From Vicinamibacteria bacterium (GTDB lineage: Bacteria > Acidobacteriota > Vicinamibacteria > Fen-336 > JAGNNV01), in the NCBI GenBank assembly GCA_019694155.1, contig JAIBCN010000186.1:1-32930 (forward strand): a DNA stretch of 32,930 nucleotides. The letters are read 5' to 3'. The notes below the pieces were generated by a model. The model ran no database searches. It saw nothing but the letters and a program-made list of their open reading frames with translations, and was not told the DNA's origin. Shown in pieces: positions 1 to 9,111 of this stretch. The position numbers and the translations under genes are program-made. Position 1 is the stretch's first letter, and every line of letters starts with the position of its first letter.

Positions 1-2727
1 TACGGCGGGGGCGACGCCTCGCCGCCGTATGAGTTCCTCGACGAGACAGGGCAACCTCAGGGAGTCAACGTGGACCTGGTCCGAGCGCTCGCCCGGGTGG
101 CGGGGCGGAGGATCGACATCCGGCTCGGGAAGTGGGATGACATCCGCAAGGCAGGTGAGGCCGGAGAGATCGATCTCATAAGCATGGCCTACACCGACGA
201 GCGCGCGGGCCGGTACGCCTTCCTGGACGAAACCTGGACGGTGCGCCTCGCCGTGCTCTTCCTCGGAGGCCGGGCCTCGTATCCGACGAATCTCGCCGGG
301 CTCGGGCCCGAGCGAGTGGCGGTTCAGGAAGGCGAGATGACCCATGACCTGCTGCTCGGCCTGCCCGAGGCCACGCGGCCGGTCATCCTGACGGCGCGGG
401 ATCACGCGGCGGCCATTGGCCTCCTGCGGAGCGGCAGGGCGACCGCGGTCGCCGGGAATGCCCTTGTCCTCCGCACGGCGCTCTCGCGTCTGGGCATCAC
501 GGATGTGCACGAAGTCATCGTGAAGGCGGCCTCCTATCAGCTCGTCACCGCGCGCGGGCGGGAAGCCGAGATGGCCTGGATCTCCCCCGCCCTTCAGAAG
601 CTCAAGGAGTCAGGCGAGTTCAGCCGGATCGTGGAAAGGCATCTCACCGAACCACCTCCCCTTCGCTCGGCGCGGGCCTACGGGATGCTCATCGCGTCCT
701 TCTTCGTGGCCGTCGGCGTCCTGGTGACCGGGGGTCTCGCCTGGAATCGTTCGCTGCGCACCCAAGTGCTCACACGCACCCGGCAGATCGAGGAGGCGGC
801 CGCGGAGAAGGAGCGTCTCGCGCGTTCGCTCGCCGAGCGCGAGCAGCGGATGCGGGTGGTGGTGGAGCAGATGCCCGCCATTCTGTGGTCCACCGACCGG
901 GACCTGAGGCTGACTTCCGCCGCCGGGCTCGGGCTGAAGACCTTCGGCATCGACGCCGAGAAGATCATCGGCCTCACCGCCGCGCCCATCCTGGAGATGC
1001 TGGGCCTGACCCACACGGGGATCATGGAGGGTCTGCAGCGCGGCCTGCAGGGCCAGGCCTCGGATATGGAGGTCCAGATCTCCGGCCGCGACGCCGAGTT
1101 TCACATCGAGCCTCTGCGCGACGGCCAGGGCGAAATCGTCGGCCTCGTGGGCATCGCGGTGGACGTCGCGGACCGGCGTCACGCCGCACGCGCTCTCAAG
1201 GAGAGCGAAGAACGGTACCGGGCCTTCGTGGAACAAAGCACGGAGGGAATCTGGAGGTTCGAGCTCGATGCCCCGTTCCCCGCGGGAGCGGACCTGGACG
1301 AGCAGGTGCGCCATTTGAAGGAGCACGCCTACGTCGCGGAGTGCAATGACGCCATGGCGCGGCTCTACGGGCTGTCGAAGGCCGAGGAACTCACCGGTCT
1401 GTCCTTCCGGGAAGTTCGCGACCTGCGCCATGGGGTCTCGAACGGCGACAATATCCGCGACTTCGCGGCCTCCGGGTTCAAACCCACCACCTGGGAAACG
1501 CACTGGGTCGACAAGCAGGGCGCGCCGCGCTGGTCGGTCAGCAACGTGGTCGGCGTGGTGAAGGATGGCGTCCTGCTGCGGACATGGTCCACGCAGCAGG
1601 ACATCACGCAGCGGAAGCTCGCGGAGGAGGGCCTCCGTTCCGCGCTCTCGGTCGTGCGGGCCACCCTCGACTCCACCACCGACGGCATCCTCGTCGAGAG
1701 CCAGGACGGGCGGATCGTGGACGTCAACGAGCGGCTCGCGGAAATGTGGCGCATGCCGGAGATCCTGCTCGATCCAAAGACTCGAACCGCCCAGGCGCTG
1801 GGCGCTCACGCCATGGAACAGCTCGACGACCCCGAAGGCTTCTTGGCGCGGATCCACGAAATCCTCTCCCTGCCCGAGGGCGAGAGTTATGACGTCCTCC
1901 GCCTCAAGGATGGCCGGGTGTTCGAGCGCTACTCTCGCCCCCAGCGGGTGGACGACGCGGTGGTCGGGCGGGTCTGGAGCTTCCGGGACGTGACCGATCG
2001 CGAGCGCTCGCTGCGCGACATCCAGGAGGCCAACCGGCTGCTCGAGGTCAAGAACGCGGAGCTGGAGCGCTTCACCTACACGGTGTCGCACGACCTGAAG
2101 AGTCCGCTGATCACGATCCGCGGGTACCTCGGGCACCTGGAGACGAGCGCGACCGAGGGCGACCTGGAGCGGTTCCGGGCCGACGCGGCGCGCATCCAGA
2201 AGGCCACGAACAAGATGGAAGAGCTTCTGCGGGACCTCCTGGCCCTGTCCCGGGTGGGCCGGGTCAGAAACCCCGACGAGGACGTGCCGCTCTCCTCCGT
2301 AGCCCACGATGCCGCGGAACTGGTACGAGGCGCGCTCGTCGCCCGGGCTGTCTCCGTCGAGATCGCGGCCGACCTGCCGGTGGTGCGCGGCGACCGGCAG
2401 CGCGTTCTCGAAGTCTTCCAGAACCTCTTTGAGAACGCCACCAAGTTCATGGGTGACCAGCCCGCTCCCAAGATCGAAGTGGGCGCGCGCTCCGACTCCG
2501 GGGAACCGGTGTTCTTCGTTCGGGACAACGGCCTGGGAATCGACCCCAGGCATCGCAACAAGGTCTTCGACCTTTTCGAAAAACTCACGCCGGGCACGGA
2601 AGGGACCGGCGTGGGCCTCGCTCTCGTCAAGAGGATCATCGAGGCCCACGGCGGCCGGGTCTGGGTGGAATCGGAAGGCGTCGGACACGGCTCGACCTTC
2701 TGCTTCACCCTCCCTCTCGCGAACTAG
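1..2727 (+). CDS. Sensor histidine kinase with periplasmic substrate-binding domain and three PAS domains (5' end outside window)
   Basis: The reading frame is open from the first base, and its first codons (PPYEFLDETGQPQG) are typical of the start of a family-3 solute-binding domain, so the true start lies upstream; the GTG at 70 is internal. Order: substrate-binding domain (about nt 1-650), one membrane helix (about nt 676-747), a short coiled coil, three PAS-type domains (about nt 850-1170, 1205-1610, 1640-2010), then HisKA and HATPase. The phosphoacceptor His is at 2089-2091 in TVSHDLKSP. The N box (NLFENATKF), G1 (DNGLGI) and G2 (GTGVGLAL) are intact, so the kinase should be active. It probably senses a small periplasmic ligand and cytoplasmic PAS signals. 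There is no receiver domain, and no response regulator follows, because the next gene is convergent. Its stop shares the palindrome CTAG with the stop of that gene. Confidence 0.93.
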   Translation, partial: YGGGDASPPYEFLDETGQPQGVNVDLVRALARVAGRRIDIRLGKWDDIRKAGEAGEIDLISMAYTDERAGRYAFLDETWTVRLAVLFLGGRASYPTNLAGLGPERVAVQEGEMTHDLLLGLPEATRPVILTARDHAAAIGLLRSGRATAVAGNALVLRTALSRLGITDVHEVIVKAASYQLVTARGREAEMAWISPALQKLKESGEFSRIVERHLTEPPPLRSARAYGMLIASFFVAVGVLVTGGLAWNRSLRTQVLTRTRQIEEAAAEKERLARSLAEREQRMRVVVEQMPAILWSTDRDLRLTSAAGLGLKTFGIDAEKIIGLTAAPILEMLGLTHTGIMEGLQRGLQGQASDMEVQISGRDAEFHIEPLRDGQGEIVGLVGIAVDVADRRHAARALKESEERYRAFVEQSTEGIWRFELDAPFPAGADLDEQVRHLKEHAYVAECNDAMARLYGLSKAEELTGLSFREVRDLRHGVSNGDNIRDFAASGFKPTTWETHWVDKQGAPRWSVSNVVGVVKDGVLLRTWSTQQDITQRKLAEEGLRSALSVVRATLDSTTDGILVESQDGRIVDVNERLAEMWRMPEILLDPKTRTAQALGAHAMEQLDDPEGFLARIHEILSLPEGESYDVLRLKDGRVFERYSRPQRVDDAVVGRVWSFRDVTDRERSLRDIQEANRLLEVKNAELERFTYTVSHDLKSPLITIRGYLGHLETSATEGDLERFRADAARIQKATNKMEELLRDLLALSRVGRVRNPDEDVPLSSVAHDAAELVRGALVARAVSVEIAADLPVVRGDRQRVLEVFQNLFENATKFMGDQPAPKIEVGARSDSGEPVFFVRDNGLGIDPRHRNKVFDLFEKLTPGTEGTGVGLALVKRIIEAHGGRVWVESEGVGHGSTFCFTLPLAN

Positions 2728-3488
2728 GCGCCCGAGGCGGTGAGGTCGCGCAGTCGATCGAGGGCGTGGGAGAAATCCTCGCGCCGAATGGCGACGGCAG
2801 AAGCGTCGGGCAGATCCGAACTGTCCGCGACGAGGCTCGTTTTGGCGCCCGGCTTGCCGGTGGCGCGGAGCTCGACCACCGACGACAGCCACTTGTAGCG
2901 CATGCGCGCGTAGCCGGCCTTCCTGACCTCCAGCGACTTCCCCGCCGCGAAGGCGTCCTCGAGGGCTCTCACGAGGGCGGGTGACGCCGTCTTGAGCCAC
3001 TCCTTCCGCGACTTCGCGTCGTTGATGAAGTCGACGATCCACTCCAGGGGAGCTTCGATCGCGCGGGACACCGAAACCTGAAAGGTACCGTTGCAGCTCT
3101 GGTTCTCCTGGCGAAGGCCGCGAGCGCGCTCCCAGGTAACGGTGATCATCTGGCCGTGCCAGGCCTTCACCTTGTGCTCGGAATAGAGGTAGTCCGCCGC
3201 CTTCGTGTGATTCTCCGCCCCGAACCTGTCGAGGACCTTGAACCAGTACTCGAGGTCGTGGCCGGTGCTCTTGATCGCAGTCTTGTTGGACAACTCGCCC
3301 CGGGGAACCCGAGGCTCTTTTGCCCCGGCCGGCTTCCCCGCCGTGGGCTTCGGCGTGCCGGTGGGCGTGGCGACGCGCGCGGGACGCGGTTTGCCGGCGA
3401 GGACATGGCGTCTCGCCGCGGTGTAGCTCTCGCCGGTCTTTCGGGCGCGGGCACGGATGACGGCCTTGAGTTTGGCTGCCTGAGTCAT
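2724..3488 (-). CDS. SRPBCC/AHSA1-like protein with DUF4287-like segment
   Basis: 254 aa if started at the ATG at 3488, which has a purine-rich AAGGAAG upstream; a longer start at 3551 has no such signal. The first 75 residues are basic and rich in Ala, Pro and Lys, including a segment ARKTGESYTAARRHVL of a type common in short DUF-type proteins. The middle (GHDLEYWFKVLDRFGAENHT ... TVTWERARGLRQ) resembles the second half of DUF4287 proteins. The rest (FQVSVSRAIEAPLEWIVDFI ... RKEWL) looks like an SRPBCC/AHSA1 fold, a hydrophobic-pocket domain of mostly unknown ligand. No signal peptide or membrane helix is seen, so it is probably cytoplasmic. The assignment is from remembered family patterns; the function is unknown. 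Confidence 0.85.
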   Translation of the reverse strand: MTQAAKLKAVIRARARKTGESYTAARRHVLAGKPRPARVATPTGTPKPTAGKPAGAKEPRVPRGELSNKTAIKSTGHDLEYWFKVLDRFGAENHTKAADYLYSEHKVKAWHGQMITVTWERARGLRQENQSCNGTFQVSVSRAIEAPLEWIVDFINDAKSRKEWLKTASPALVRALEDAFAAGKSLEVRKAGYARMRYKWLSSVVELRATGKPGAKTSLVADSSDLPDASAVAIRREDFSHALDRLRDLTASGA

Positions 3489-3747
3489 GACGTTCTTCTT
3501 CCTTGAATAGCCTTGGCCTTCAAGCCCCCGCCTCGAAGTCCGCAGCTTCAAAGAAAGAAAACATCACCGACCCGCCCGAGGTTTGGGAACCCCTTTGCCC
3601 TCGTTGCATCCTCGCGGGGGGAGGAACTTCGAGGGTGAGGCGCGGACTTGCTCGCCTTGACGCGGGATGTTGCCCACTCCGCGGCCCTATGTCAAACGGC
3701 AGGCGCTTCTCGCTTCCATGAGCGAGCGGGTACGCTTTCCGCGCGAC

Positions 3748-3987
3748 ATGAAGAAACTCGCCCTCTCGCTTCTCGTCTTCGCCTCGGCCTGCGGAACCCC
3801 GGACACGGACTGCGCCCGTGATGAGATGTGCTCACGGGGAAGCGTCTGCGCCACCGGCCGCTGCGAACCCCTCGCCTGCACGCTCGAGTACGCGCCGGTG
3901 TGCGGCACCGACGGGGTGACGTACTCAAACGCCTGCATGGCCCGAGGCGCCCACGCGAGCGTCGCGCGCCCGGGCGCCTGTTCCTAG
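3748..3987 (+). CDS. Small lipoprotein with one Kazal-type serine protease inhibitor domain
   Basis: 79 aa. The N-terminus [15 protein letters not shown] is a lipoprotein signal peptide with the lipobox Cys at residue 15. The C-terminal part has the Kazal spacing ([20 protein letters not shown] ... C), including the hallmark VCGTDGVTY, so the mature protein is probably a lipid-anchored inhibitor or binding domain facing the periplasm or the outside. Six further Cys residues between the lipobox and the Kazal core suggest disulfides. No good Shine-Dalgarno precedes the ATG. An in-frame ATG at 3718 would add 10 residues before the Lys pair and cannot be excluded. It stands alone, convergent with the giant protein gene 15 bp downstream. 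Its protease target cannot be told from sequence. Confidence 0.85.
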   Translation: MKKLALSLLVFASACGTPDTDCARDEMCSRGSVCATGRCEPLACTLEYAPVCGTDGVTYSNACMARGAHASVARPGACS

Positions 3988-4001
3988 CGCTCGCAGCCGG
4001 A

Positions 4002-7000
4002 CTACGGCAGAGAGCAGGTCATGTAGGCGCTGCCGCTGATGATGTCGACGCCCGTGGCTGTGTTCAGGCCCAGGAGGTTCGTTTGAACCTGGGCGGTCGA
4101 GGGGTTCGCGACGATTCCATTCAGACCGAAGAAGTTCGTGCCCGCCACCGTTCCCTGCTTACGGACACCAATTCCGGCATTGACGCCGCTTCCGACCAGA
4201 TTGTCGGCCGACGCGACCACGGGGCCGGTATTCCCCGAGAGGTTCAAACACAGGCTGACGTTGCCGGTGGCGCTTCCGCTGTCCACGCGGATGGCGTTCC
4301 GGTTGGCCGCGGATGGCGTACCCACATCGTTGTTCTGGATCTTGAGGTTCAGCGTGCCCAGAGAGGCGCGGACGATGCCGCGAATGCCAATGCCATCCGG
4401 GTTGCTCACGCGGTTGCCGTTGACGGTGATAGCGGCCACACCCGTGCTGTTCGCGAGCCCGGCGGGCCCGTCATCCAGCTGCACCCCGATGCCCGCAGAC
4501 CCGGCATTCACGGTCGGGCCGTTGTTGTCGATGGCGTTGTTGTTGACCAGGGCGCTGAAGGTGCCGCTGCCGCCGAAGAAGACGGAGATGCCGAGGCCTT
4601 CGGCGTTCGACATCGGATTGCCCACCGAACCGTTGTTGTGAACGTTGAAATTGCTCAGGCCGTTCATCCCGTTGAAGGACACCGCGATCGCGTTGCTGCC
4701 CACGTCGTCGACGTCGTTGTTGGCGACCTCGATGGGCGACGCGGCGGCGCCGATGGTCGCGACCGCGGAGTTCGACGCGTTGCCGCTGCCTCCGGCCACC
4801 CGAATCCCGTTGCCTCCGATGAAGATCCCACCGCTCAGGAACTCAAACCCGGAAATCGTGTTGCTGTTGATGGTGCCGGCGGTGATGTGGGCGGTGGTCC
4901 CCGCCGAGCCCTGTGAGAGGACGTGAATCGCGTCGGCGACATCGGCCGTGGTGGCGAGCGTGGCGTCCTTCACGGCCGCGGCGAGGGACGGGCCAGAGAG
5001 GGTGTTGCCGGAAATGTTGAGGTTGCTGATGGTGCCGCTCCAGGTCTCGATCATGACCGCGTTCCGGTGCGCCCCCGAGATCATGCTGTCCGTGATGGTG
5101 ACATTCCCGCTCACCGTGCTGGCCGTGAAGGTGGCCGCCTCGACAAAGGCGATCCCGTTCTCCTCATACTGACCCGCCACCGCGGTTCCGGTGTTCGTGA
5201 TCTGGCCGTTGTCGAAGGTGAAGTTCGTCACACCGATGCCGTCGATACCGTTCCGGGCGATATCGTGGATGGTCATATTGGTGAACGATGGACTGGTGGC
5301 ATTCGTGAGAGAGATGCCGTAGTTGGTGGTGTGCTGAATGACACCACCGGAACTGTCGCCGCCGAGCGAGGCATTGCCGTTTCCGGTGACGATGAGCTGC
5401 CCGGCCCCGGTGTTGTTGAGCACTATGCCGTCAGATGGGTCCGCGGCCCCGGTGTTGTTGCCGGCCGAGATGCTCTTGAACCGGAGGCCGCCCCCGCCAA
5501 TGGTGACATTGGCGACATTCAGAGCCGCACCCGTCACCGAGGTGAGATCGTTGTCCGTGCCGGTTGCCGTCACCGTGCCACTAGCGGTCAGGTTCAAAGC
5601 CGAGCCGCCGGTAACGGTGACATCGAAGTCGGCTAGAGAGAGAGTGCCGACGGCGCTCCCGGTGATACCGGCGCCGTTGGAGTTGGTGACGTTCAAGCCC
5701 TGGAGCGTGTTACCGCTCCCCAGGATCACCGCGGTGCCGGAGGCGACGGCGATGGTCGGCCGGGTTCCGTTCAGGCTGGGTCTGGTGATGGTGCCCGAAG
5801 GCGGAGTGACGCCGAGGACGGCGTCAAAGGCCCCAAGGGCTCCCTGCCCGATCAAAGCCTCGCCCGAGTTCAGGGTGATTCCGCTCGAGTAGGTTCCGGT
5901 GGCGAGGAAGATCTTGTGGTTAGCAGCATCCACCGCGTCCGCGCTCGCGAGCGTCTTGAAGGGATTGCTCAATCTTCCGTCTCCCGGTCCGGCGACCGAA
6001 CTATCCACGAACCAGATCACCGGACCGCTGACCGTGATGTTGATGGTGGCCGAGGCGCTCGTGGCAGCTGGACCGGGGCACCCGTCATCCGACACCGTGT
6101 ACGTCGCGGTGGCGGTGCCTGTGAAGCCGGGGTTCGGGTCGAAGTCGAAGGTCCCGGCGCCCAGGTTGACGTTTGACACCGTCCCGTTCGTGCCCGTGTT
6201 GATGCTCGCGATGGAGAGCGTGGTCGAGCAGCCATTGACCCCGTTGTCTGGATCCGAGGCGCCGGTGAGAAGGCCCGCGCTGATCCCGACGATCTTCATG
6301 TTTGACTGGGCCGAGGCCGTCTTGGTGAGCGCGGTCGGCGGGTCGTTCACCGCCGTCACGTTGATCGTGCTCGTCACCAAGCTGCTCAGGTTGTTCACTC
6401 CGGCGCCATCGTTCACCTGCCAGGAGATGGTCCGCGCTCCCGTGGTGGGATTCTCGGAAGTATTGCTGTACCTCACGTTCCGCAGCGCCGTCTGATAGTT
6501 CGCGACCGTGGTCGTGCCGGACAGTGTGAGCGTCCCGGTCGGGGCGCTGAACACACCGGTGATCCCGAGCGCCGTCGCGTAGGACAGCACGTCGTTCCCG
6601 TTCGCGTAGTTCCCCGTGATCTGAACCGTCGCCCCGGTGAGGTTCGCGTTGTCCGGATCCGTCACCGTGATCGTGGTGTCGATCGCGGTCGCCGCCTGGT
6701 TCTCCGTGTAGTTGAGGGTCCCGCCCGCCGTCACCACCGGCGCGTCGTTCACCGCCGTCACGTTGATCGTGCTCGTCACACCCGCCACGCTCTGATCGGT
6801 CCCGTCCGTGGCGCGCCACTGCACCGTCCGCGCAAGCGTCGACGGATTCTCCGAGGTGTTGTTGTACTTCACCGTCCGGAGCGCCGCCTGGTAGTTCGCC
6901 AGGGTGTCCGTTCCCGAGAGCGTCAGCGTGCCCGTTCCCGCCACGAACGATCCGCTGATCGGACCGATCGTCGCGAAGCTCAACATGTCCTGCCCGTTCT

Positions 7001-8657
7001 GATAGTTCGTGGTGATCTGCACCGTCGCCTGGGTGATGCTGGCCGAATCCGGATCGGCGACCGTGATCGTCCCGTCGATTACCGACGCCGGATCGTTCTC
7101 GGTATAAGAAAGCGTCGCCCCCGCGGTCAGCACCGGGGGGTCGTTCGCCGGCGTCACGCTCACGCTCTTGCTCGCCGTCGTGCTCGACAGGAGCCCGTCG
7201 TTCACCGCGAAATCGACGGTTCGCGTGGTCGTCGTGGGCGCATTCGCCGTGTTCTCATACTTCACGCTCCGCAGCACAGCCTGGTAGTCCGTCACCGAAC
7301 CTCCCGCGCGCGTGATGGTGAGCGTCGGGGCGACATAGGCGATGTCCCCGGCGAGGATCGATCCCGACGGCGTCGCCGTCAGAAGCTCCGACCCCGCGTC
7401 CAGGAGATTGCTGATCGTCACCGTCGCCGAGTTCAAGACGCCGCTGTCGTCCGACACCGTGAGCGCCCCGTCCACCGCCACCGGCGCCGCGTTCTCCGTG
7501 AAGGCCGTGGTCCCGCCGCTCGTCGTCACCGACGGCGCCGCGTTTCCGGTGGTCGTTTCCACGGTGGCGAAGAAACGGTACCCGCCGACGCGCGTCACCC
7601 GAAGGGCAATGTTGATGTCGACAGACGCCCCCGGCGCTAGCGGCCCGCCCGGAATGGTCAGCACCGAGTTCCAGCCGCCGCCGATCGGCTGCGCGGGTGG
7701 AACGAGCAGGCTCAGCCCCGTCACCGAGGTCGCCCCGATGGACGTCATCGCGATGCCCGTGGTCGCGCTCGTGTTCGGCCGAAGGTCCGCCTGCGCCGTC
7801 CCCGGCGAATAGCCGGGGCTGTTGAAGGTCGTCAGATCCATGAAACGCAGGCGCATCCCCGTGATCGGACTCCCCGTGTTGTTGGTCAGGCGCCTCCGGA
7901 ATTCCAGCCGGTCCACCGGCGTTGGCACGCGCACACGGTTCGGACCCGCGTTCACGTTCAGCGCCGGCTCCACCAGGCTCACGATCAGACCCCCGTAGAT
8001 ATCCTGATTCGTGCTGTTCGTCGGCGCCGGAGCGCCCAGTATCGACTGAACCCCGTTGTAGATCCCCCCATTCGTCGACACGAGAACAAAGTCCGCGCTG
8101 CTGTCCCCGGTGTCCACAACCGCGCCGTTTGGAGCCTTCCGCACCCAGGCGTATTCACCGGCCGCGGTCAGCGACGCGAGGGCCGGCCCCTCGAGGTACG
8201 GCGCCGCCGAACTCCCGACCCCCACCGCGTCGATGGTCAGAGCGCTCACGCCAAAGGCCGCCGGATTCGCGCTGTCGAAAAGGGCGAGGCCCGCCCCATC
8301 TCCGATGTCCGCCGTCCAGGTCGCATCCGCCGTCACGCCCAGGCTGAACCCCGTCGTGTTGACGCCGAGATAGTGCCCCTTGGCCTTGATCACCGTCCCG
8401 TTCGGAATCACGAAGGCCACCGTCCCGCCCGAACTCGCCACCGCGAACCCCGCTGTCGCATCGCCCGAGGCCACCGTGATGTCCGCCGCCGTCTTGTTGT
8501 GGATGACGACGTACTCATCGGTGGCGCTCGCCGGACCCCGCAGACGGAACTCGCGAATGGAAAGGTCGCCGGGCGCTATCGCCGCGCTCGCCACGGTGGC
8601 CGTAAGCGCAAGGAGGGCGGTGGAAACAACGCAACGGATCGTCGGGGTTGAATGCAT
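4002..8657 (-). CDS. Giant secreted beta-strand-repeat protein, copy A (lamin-tail, cadherin-like repeats, beta-helix passenger)
   Basis: 1551 aa from the ATG at 8657, preceded by GAGG five bases upstream. Residues 1-25 form a Sec signal peptide ending VASA. Residues 30-170 look like a lamin-tail domain (REFRLRGPASATDEYVVIHN). About 230-375 is an unassigned beta domain. About 380-770 holds three repeats of roughly 125-130 residues with the markers YTEN, DPDSA, LANYQAALR, INVTAVND. About 772-878 is a fourth, different Ig-like domain carrying a Cys pair. From 880 a long parallel beta-helix starts at GPVIWFVD and runs to the end (short Asn/Gly-rich strands). No PEP-CTERM, LPXTG or autotransporter barrel is visible, so the export and anchoring route is unclear. 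It is probably an adhesin or surface-binding protein. Residues 51-689 are identical to copy B at 9377-13888, while the beta-helix differs widely. Confidence 0.9.
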   Translation of the reverse strand: MHSTPTIRCVVSTALLALTATVASAAIAPGDLSIREFRLRGPASATDEYVVIHNKTAADITVASGDATAGFAVASSGGTVAFVIPNGTVIKAKGHYLGVNTTGFSLGVTADATWTADIGDGAGLALFDSANPAAFGVSALTIDAVGVGSSAAPYLEGPALASLTAAGEYAWVRKAPNGAVVDTGDSSADFVLVSTNGGIYNGVQSILGAPAPTNSTNQDIYGGLIVSLVEPALNVNAGPNRVRVPTPVDRLEFRRRLTNNTGSPITGMRLRFMDLTTFNSPGYSPGTAQADLRPNTSATTGIAMTSIGATSVTGLSLLVPPAQPIGGGWNSVLTIPGGPLAPGASVDINIALRVTRVGGYRFFATVETTTGNAAPSVTTSGGTTAFTENAAPVAVDGALTVSDDSGVLNSATVTISNLLDAGSELLTATPSGSILAGDIAYVAPTLTITRAGGSVTDYQAVLRSVKYENTANAPTTTTRTVDFAVNDGLLSSTTASKSVSVTPANDPPVLTAGATLSYTENDPASVIDGTITVADPDSASITQATVQITTNYQNGQDMLSFATIGPISGSFVAGTGTLTLSGTDTLANYQAALRTVKYNNTSENPSTLARTVQWRATDGTDQSVAGVTSTINVTAVNDAPVVTAGGTLNYTENQAATAIDTTITVTDPDNANLTGATVQITGNYANGNDVLSYATALGITGVFSAPTGTLTLSGTTTVANYQTALRNVRYSNTSENPTTGARTISWQVNDGAGVNNLSSLVTSTINVTAVNDPPTALTKTASAQSNMKIVGISAGLLTGASDPDNGVNGCSTTLSIASINTGTNGTVSNVNLGAGTFDFDPNPGFTGTATATYTVSDDGCPGPAATSASATINITVSGPVIWFVDSSVAGPGDGRLSNPFKTLASADAVDAANHKIFLATGTYSSGITLNSGEALIGQGALGAFDAVLGVTPPSGTITRPSLNGTRPTIAVASGTAVILGSGNTLQGLNVTNSNGAGITGSAVGTLSLADFDVTVTGGSALNLTASGTVTATGTDNDLTSVTGAALNVANVTIGGGGLRFKSISAGNNTGAADPSDGIVLNNTGAGQLIVTGNGNASLGGDSSGGVIQHTTNYGISLTNATSPSFTNMTIHDIARNGIDGIGVTNFTFDNGQITNTGTAVAGQYEENGIAFVEAATFTASTVSGNVTITDSMISGAHRNAVMIETWSGTISNLNISGNTLSGPSLAAAVKDATLATTADVADAIHVLSQGSAGTTAHITAGTINSNTISGFEFLSGGIFIGGNGIRVAGGSGNASNSAVATIGAAASPIEVANNDVDDVGSNAIAVSFNGMNGLSNFNVHNNGSVGNPMSNAEGLGISVFFGGSGTFSALVNNNAIDNNGPTVNAGSAGIGVQLDDGPAGLANSTGVAAITVNGNRVSNPDGIGIRGIVRASLGTLNLKIQNNDVGTPSAANRNAIRVDSGSATGNVSLCLNLSGNTGPVVASADNLVGSGVNAGIGVRKQGTVAGTNFFGLNGIVANPSTAQVQTNLLGLNTATGVDIISGSAYMTCSLP
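6007..8657. repeat. Long direct repeat, copy A (partner 11238-13888)
   Basis: This stretch aligns to 11238-13888 at a constant offset of 5231 bases without a single gap. By eye, bases 6590-8509 match 11821-13740 with no difference. About 17 substitutions appear in 6241-6589, more lie towards 6007, and about three in 8510-8657. Weaker similarity continues rightwards into non-coding DNA as far as about 9109. Confidence 0.93.
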
Positions 8658-8749
8658 GGCTACCTCGGACTGCGACGAGTTTGGAATTTCTGGAGGGAGT
8701 GAGACTAGCAGGCCGTGCCTCCAACCGTCGGTCACGTGGGAGGCAAGGA

Positions 8750-9109
8750 TCAGCGACAGGCCTCTCCGTTCCCGCCGTCACATGGCGCCTCCAGCAAGGC
8801 GCGGGCCTTCGCCGCATCGCTCTTCCCGGCGCGCCCGGCGAGGATCAGAGCCAGCCGTTACAGGCATCCTCCACCTTCTCACCGCAAGCAGCGGGGCCGC
8901 CGTGCCGCAGGCCGCGTTGTCACGTCGGTCGATGCAGGCGCTCAGCGCCGCGGCATTGGGACCATCTACCCGGAGCGGCCGGCAGGGTGCTTGGACCGAC
9001 TCGTCTCCGGTCATGGCCGTCCTGCCGGTTGGAGTTTCACAGGGCCCGCGCCAGGGCGAGTCGGTTCGTACGGCACATGGCCTCGAGTTTCATGGCCTTC
9101 TCCGCGAGT
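8750..9109 (-). pseudogene. Decayed copy of the 3' end of the TPR-protein gene
   Basis: This lies where copy B has the 3' end of the TPR gene (13959-14286). Reading the minus strand from 9109, the frame gives GLAEKAMKLE, then a compensating pair of small indels, then RLALARAL followed by TGA where the intact gene has the Trp codon of WNSD. A middle part is unrecognisable. The final stretch, LAGRAGKSDAA ... APCDGGNGEACR, again matches the intact gene (26 of 30 residues by my count) and ends with TGA at 8750-8752. In-frame stops and frameshifts make it non-functional. The similarity breaks off abruptly at 9109 (14286 in the other copy), which marks the end of the ancient duplication. Confidence 0.8.
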
Positions 9110-9111
9110 CC

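Noticed and set aside
610..3042. Long minus-strand open frame opposite the sensor kinase
   Set aside because: It mirrors the kinase gene and gives a low-complexity Arg/Gly/His-rich product with no family features; high GC produces such frames opposite real genes.
3657..3685. TTGACG as the -35 box of the Kazal gene
   Set aside because: No acceptable -10 lies 16-19 bases downstream.
3966..3977. Perfect palindrome GCGCCCGGGCGC as terminator or operator
   Set aside because: It lies within the last codons of the Kazal lipoprotein and is explained by GC-rich Arg-Pro-Gly coding; no T tract follows.
6300..7550. CRISPR-like regular repeats in the giant gene
   Set aside because: The period of roughly 375-390 bp and the protein-level repeat markers show cadherin-like domains within one coding frame.
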